Shown one piece after another: positions 62,602 to 64,000 of a stretch of DNA of 64,000 nucleotides; position 1 is the stretch's first letter; each line of letters opens with the position of its first letter. The DNA comes from Flagellimonas allohymeniacidonis (GTDB lineage: Bacteria; Bacteroidota; Bacteroidia; Flavobacteriales; Flavobacteriaceae). The stretch lies in assembly GCF_004296335.1 (NCBI RefSeq), contig NZ_SGIU01000001.1, forward strand, positions 1,465,290 through 1,529,289, read 5' to 3'. Under the pieces are notes generated by a model. That model did no database searches. It saw nothing but the letters and a program-made list of their open reading frames with translations, and was not told the DNA's origin. Both the position numbers and the translations under genes were made by a program.

Positions 62602-63999
62602 TCAGAAATCAAACTTATAGGAAACCCCAGCCAAAGCTTGAAAAGTTTGCACCCTAAAATTAGCCCAACGTTGATAATCATTGTTTGCAATATTAGAAGC
62701 CTTTACAAAAATGGTCAATTGGTCATTGAATCGATAGCCCGCATGCGCATTAACATCAAAGAAACCATCCAAAGTAACAATGCTGGCGGGAAATTCTGAA
62801 GGAAGTGCATTTTCCAGAGCTTGTGCCACTAGGTCATCCCGTTCACCGACATAAAAGAGGTTGGCCCCAAAGTACCATTGCTTGTTCACTTGGTAATCCA
62901 TAAACAAAGAGCCCTTTATCGAAGGTAAATTCCAGGCCGGGTTGTCGGTTTCTGTATCGTAGTCATAGAATTCAGCGTTTATCCCAAACGTAAAGTTCCT
63001 GTTGACATCAACGTTCAATTCGGCAAAAATGCCCAAGGTCTTAAGGTCATCATAGAATACCTGAAAAGAATTTCCATAGAAATATCCCTTATCATCGGTT
63101 CTGAATAGATTTTCCGGATTCAAAAGAAACAAAGGTCTTCTGTTTTCGGCCGTGTAGGAACCCTTGATGTTATAACCAACATTCGACAAAAGTTGTCCCT
63201 TTAACCCCAAATAACCTTCATACTGCTGGTCCGTTGGCTGGATTTCCAAGGTTGGAGAGACATAAGGATTGTCCTGTACAAAGTCGTAGTAGGAATTCTG
63301 TCGAAGTTCCCCTTCTATTCCTCCGTAGGCAATCACACTCTCATCAAGCAATCGATAAGATGCCGTAACAGCAGGGTAGATAAAGAAACTGCTATCGCTG
63401 TTTTCCAAATCGGAACCAAATACCAAATTCGCACCCAAATTAAGCGTCAAATCATCCCGAAGTATCAACAAACTTGGAGTAACGCCCACTTGAAATTGGC
63501 TATAGTTTATTCCTGAGTCATTGACCGTGTTGTTCAAGGATGTGTTTTCAAAACTACCGTTCACATAATCCACTTTGGTTTTTATGGTCACCAATTCTTC
63601 GGTTATGGGAAGTTCAATGGTCGGTTGAAGCACTACCCTGTTCTCCCCTGAGTCGGTGGCATCCCAAAATCGTCTCAGCAGGATATTCCCCTTCTTAAAG
63701 AAAGAATCCTCCAAATTCAAATGTGCCTTTGCCTCGGCATTAAAATAATTTTGGGTTTCATCCAAAGATGAAATCACGGTCTCATCAAATTCACCTTGTT
63801 CCACTCCATACCAATTGTACAACTGGTGTTGTAATCCTAAACTGGCGCCCCAATCCAAATCACGGTCTTTTTTGGCGTAGGAAACATCCAGACTTGTGTT
63901 GTAGAAATCGGCATCCAAGGGTGTGGATTCAATATCTCCTCGCGAAGAATGATGGCTTAGGCCTACATCCAAAAGATTTTCGCCTCTGTTAAACTCCCT
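62602..63999 (-). CDS. TonB-dependent receptor, C-terminal barrel (5' end outside window)
   Basis: The frame runs off the window edge, so at least 465 residues belong to a longer protein; the N-terminal plug and any signal peptide are not visible. Long alternating strands (for example YNTSLDVSYAKKDRDLDWGA and TFGINAEFYDYDTETDNPAW) and the ending ALAGVSYKFDF, with a final aromatic residue, are typical of TonB-dependent receptor barrels. Near the end, NAHAGYRFNDQLTIFVKASN is the common penultimate-strand motif. The apparent TTG start at 63972 is not real, since the frame stays open upstream. The substrate is unknown. It precedes the AraC regulator. Confidence 0.82.
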   Translation of the reverse strand, partial: REFNRGENLLDVGLSHHSSRGDIESTPLDADFYNTSLDVSYAKKDRDLDWGASLGLQHQLYNWYGVEQGEFDETVISSLDETQNYFNAEAKAHLNLEDSFFKKGNILLRRFWDATDSGENRVVLQPTIELPITEELVTIKTKVDYVNGSFENTSLNNTVNDSGINYSQFQVGVTPSLLILRDDLTLNLGANLVFGSDLENSDSSFFIYPAVTASYRLLDESVIAYGGIEGELRQNSYYDFVQDNPYVSPTLEIQPTDQQYEGYLGLKGQLLSNVGYNIKGSYTAENRRPLFLLNPENLFRTDDKGYFYGNSFQVFYDDLKTLGIFAELNVDVNRNFTFGINAEFYDYDTETDNPAWNLPSIKGSLFMDYQVNKQWYFGANLFYVGERDDLVAQALENALPSEFPASIVTLDGFFDVNAHAGYRFNDQLTIFVKASNIANNDYQRWANFRVQTFQALAGVSYKFDF

Positions 64000-64000
64000 G

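Noticed and set aside
62602..63972. TTG at 63972 as the start of the TonB receptor gene
   Set aside because: The frame remains open to the window edge, and the protein lacks a signal peptide and plug domain at that point.

Overview
The window looks like chromosomal core sequence from a marine member of the Flavobacteriaceae (Bacteroidota), perhaps close to Muricauda/Flagellimonas; the genus is only a guess. The evidence is the family content: two proteins with a type IX secretion type B (gliding-motility) C-terminal domain, two LruC-domain lipoproteins, a fused SecDF, DUF1599, DUF4293, DUF3667 and BT_3928-type proteins, a short archaeal-type ProRS, a TonB-dependent receptor, and -7 boxes of the Bacteroidota form TAnnTTTG. 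I see no insertion sequence, prophage, CRISPR array or rRNA operon.

Layout. 1-8.7 kb: stress and membrane genes (Dps, CorA-like transporter plus patatin lipase), a TPR/HTH sensor-regulator, then a methanethiol S-methyltransferase (mddA-like) followed by an acyl-CoA-dehydrogenase-fold flavoprotein, and clpS. 8.7-13 kb, minus strand: a HEIGH-type metalloprotease lipoprotein, prmA, tpiA, a DoxX-type membrane protein and DUF1599. 13-23 kb: folP-cdaA-DUF3667, an MsbA-like ABC exporter with truA, a YfcE-like phosphodiesterase with a PqqB-like lipoprotein, and DUF4293/rho. 23-29 kb: lipoproteins, including two tandem LruC paralogues. 28.8-33.8 kb: rpsT, two identical tRNA-Glu genes, proS, a Gly/Trp- and Arg/Ser-rich lipoprotein and a FadL-type porin. 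33.9-37.2 kb: two T9SS substrates. 37.4-45.8 kb, plus strand: folE, cysS, yidD, lgt, DUF192, GNAT, a double-domain ABC ATPase, a TreT-like glycosyltransferase, a TfoX-like protein and a HEAT protein. 45.9-55.7 kb, minus strand: secDF, mdh, an outer-membrane protein, gyrB and asnB. 55.9-64 kb: DUF2911, an amidohydrolase, two OmpA-like paralogues flanking a carboxypeptidase-regulatory-like protein, an SRPBCC protein, an AraC regulator and the C-terminal part of a TonB receptor.

Most genes are housekeeping. The stretch most worth a second look is 3.5-7.5 kb. A membrane TPR/HTH regulator is followed by four TTTGTA boxes at offsets 0, 11, 33 and 44 bp. These sit directly upstream of a near-consensus promoter for mddA, and the next large gene is an ACAD-fold protein with the C-terminal histidine signature I associate with DszC-type flavin monooxygenases in place of the usual catalytic Glu. 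Together they could form a regulated methyl-sulfur module, which is inference. Second is a conserved element of about 65 bp upstream of both LruC genes; its ATCGAT core recurs upstream of a T9SS substrate, suggesting a shared surface-protein regulon. Third is the secDF-mdh intergenic region, which holds a long inverted repeat over the secDF promoter and a REP-like palindrome.
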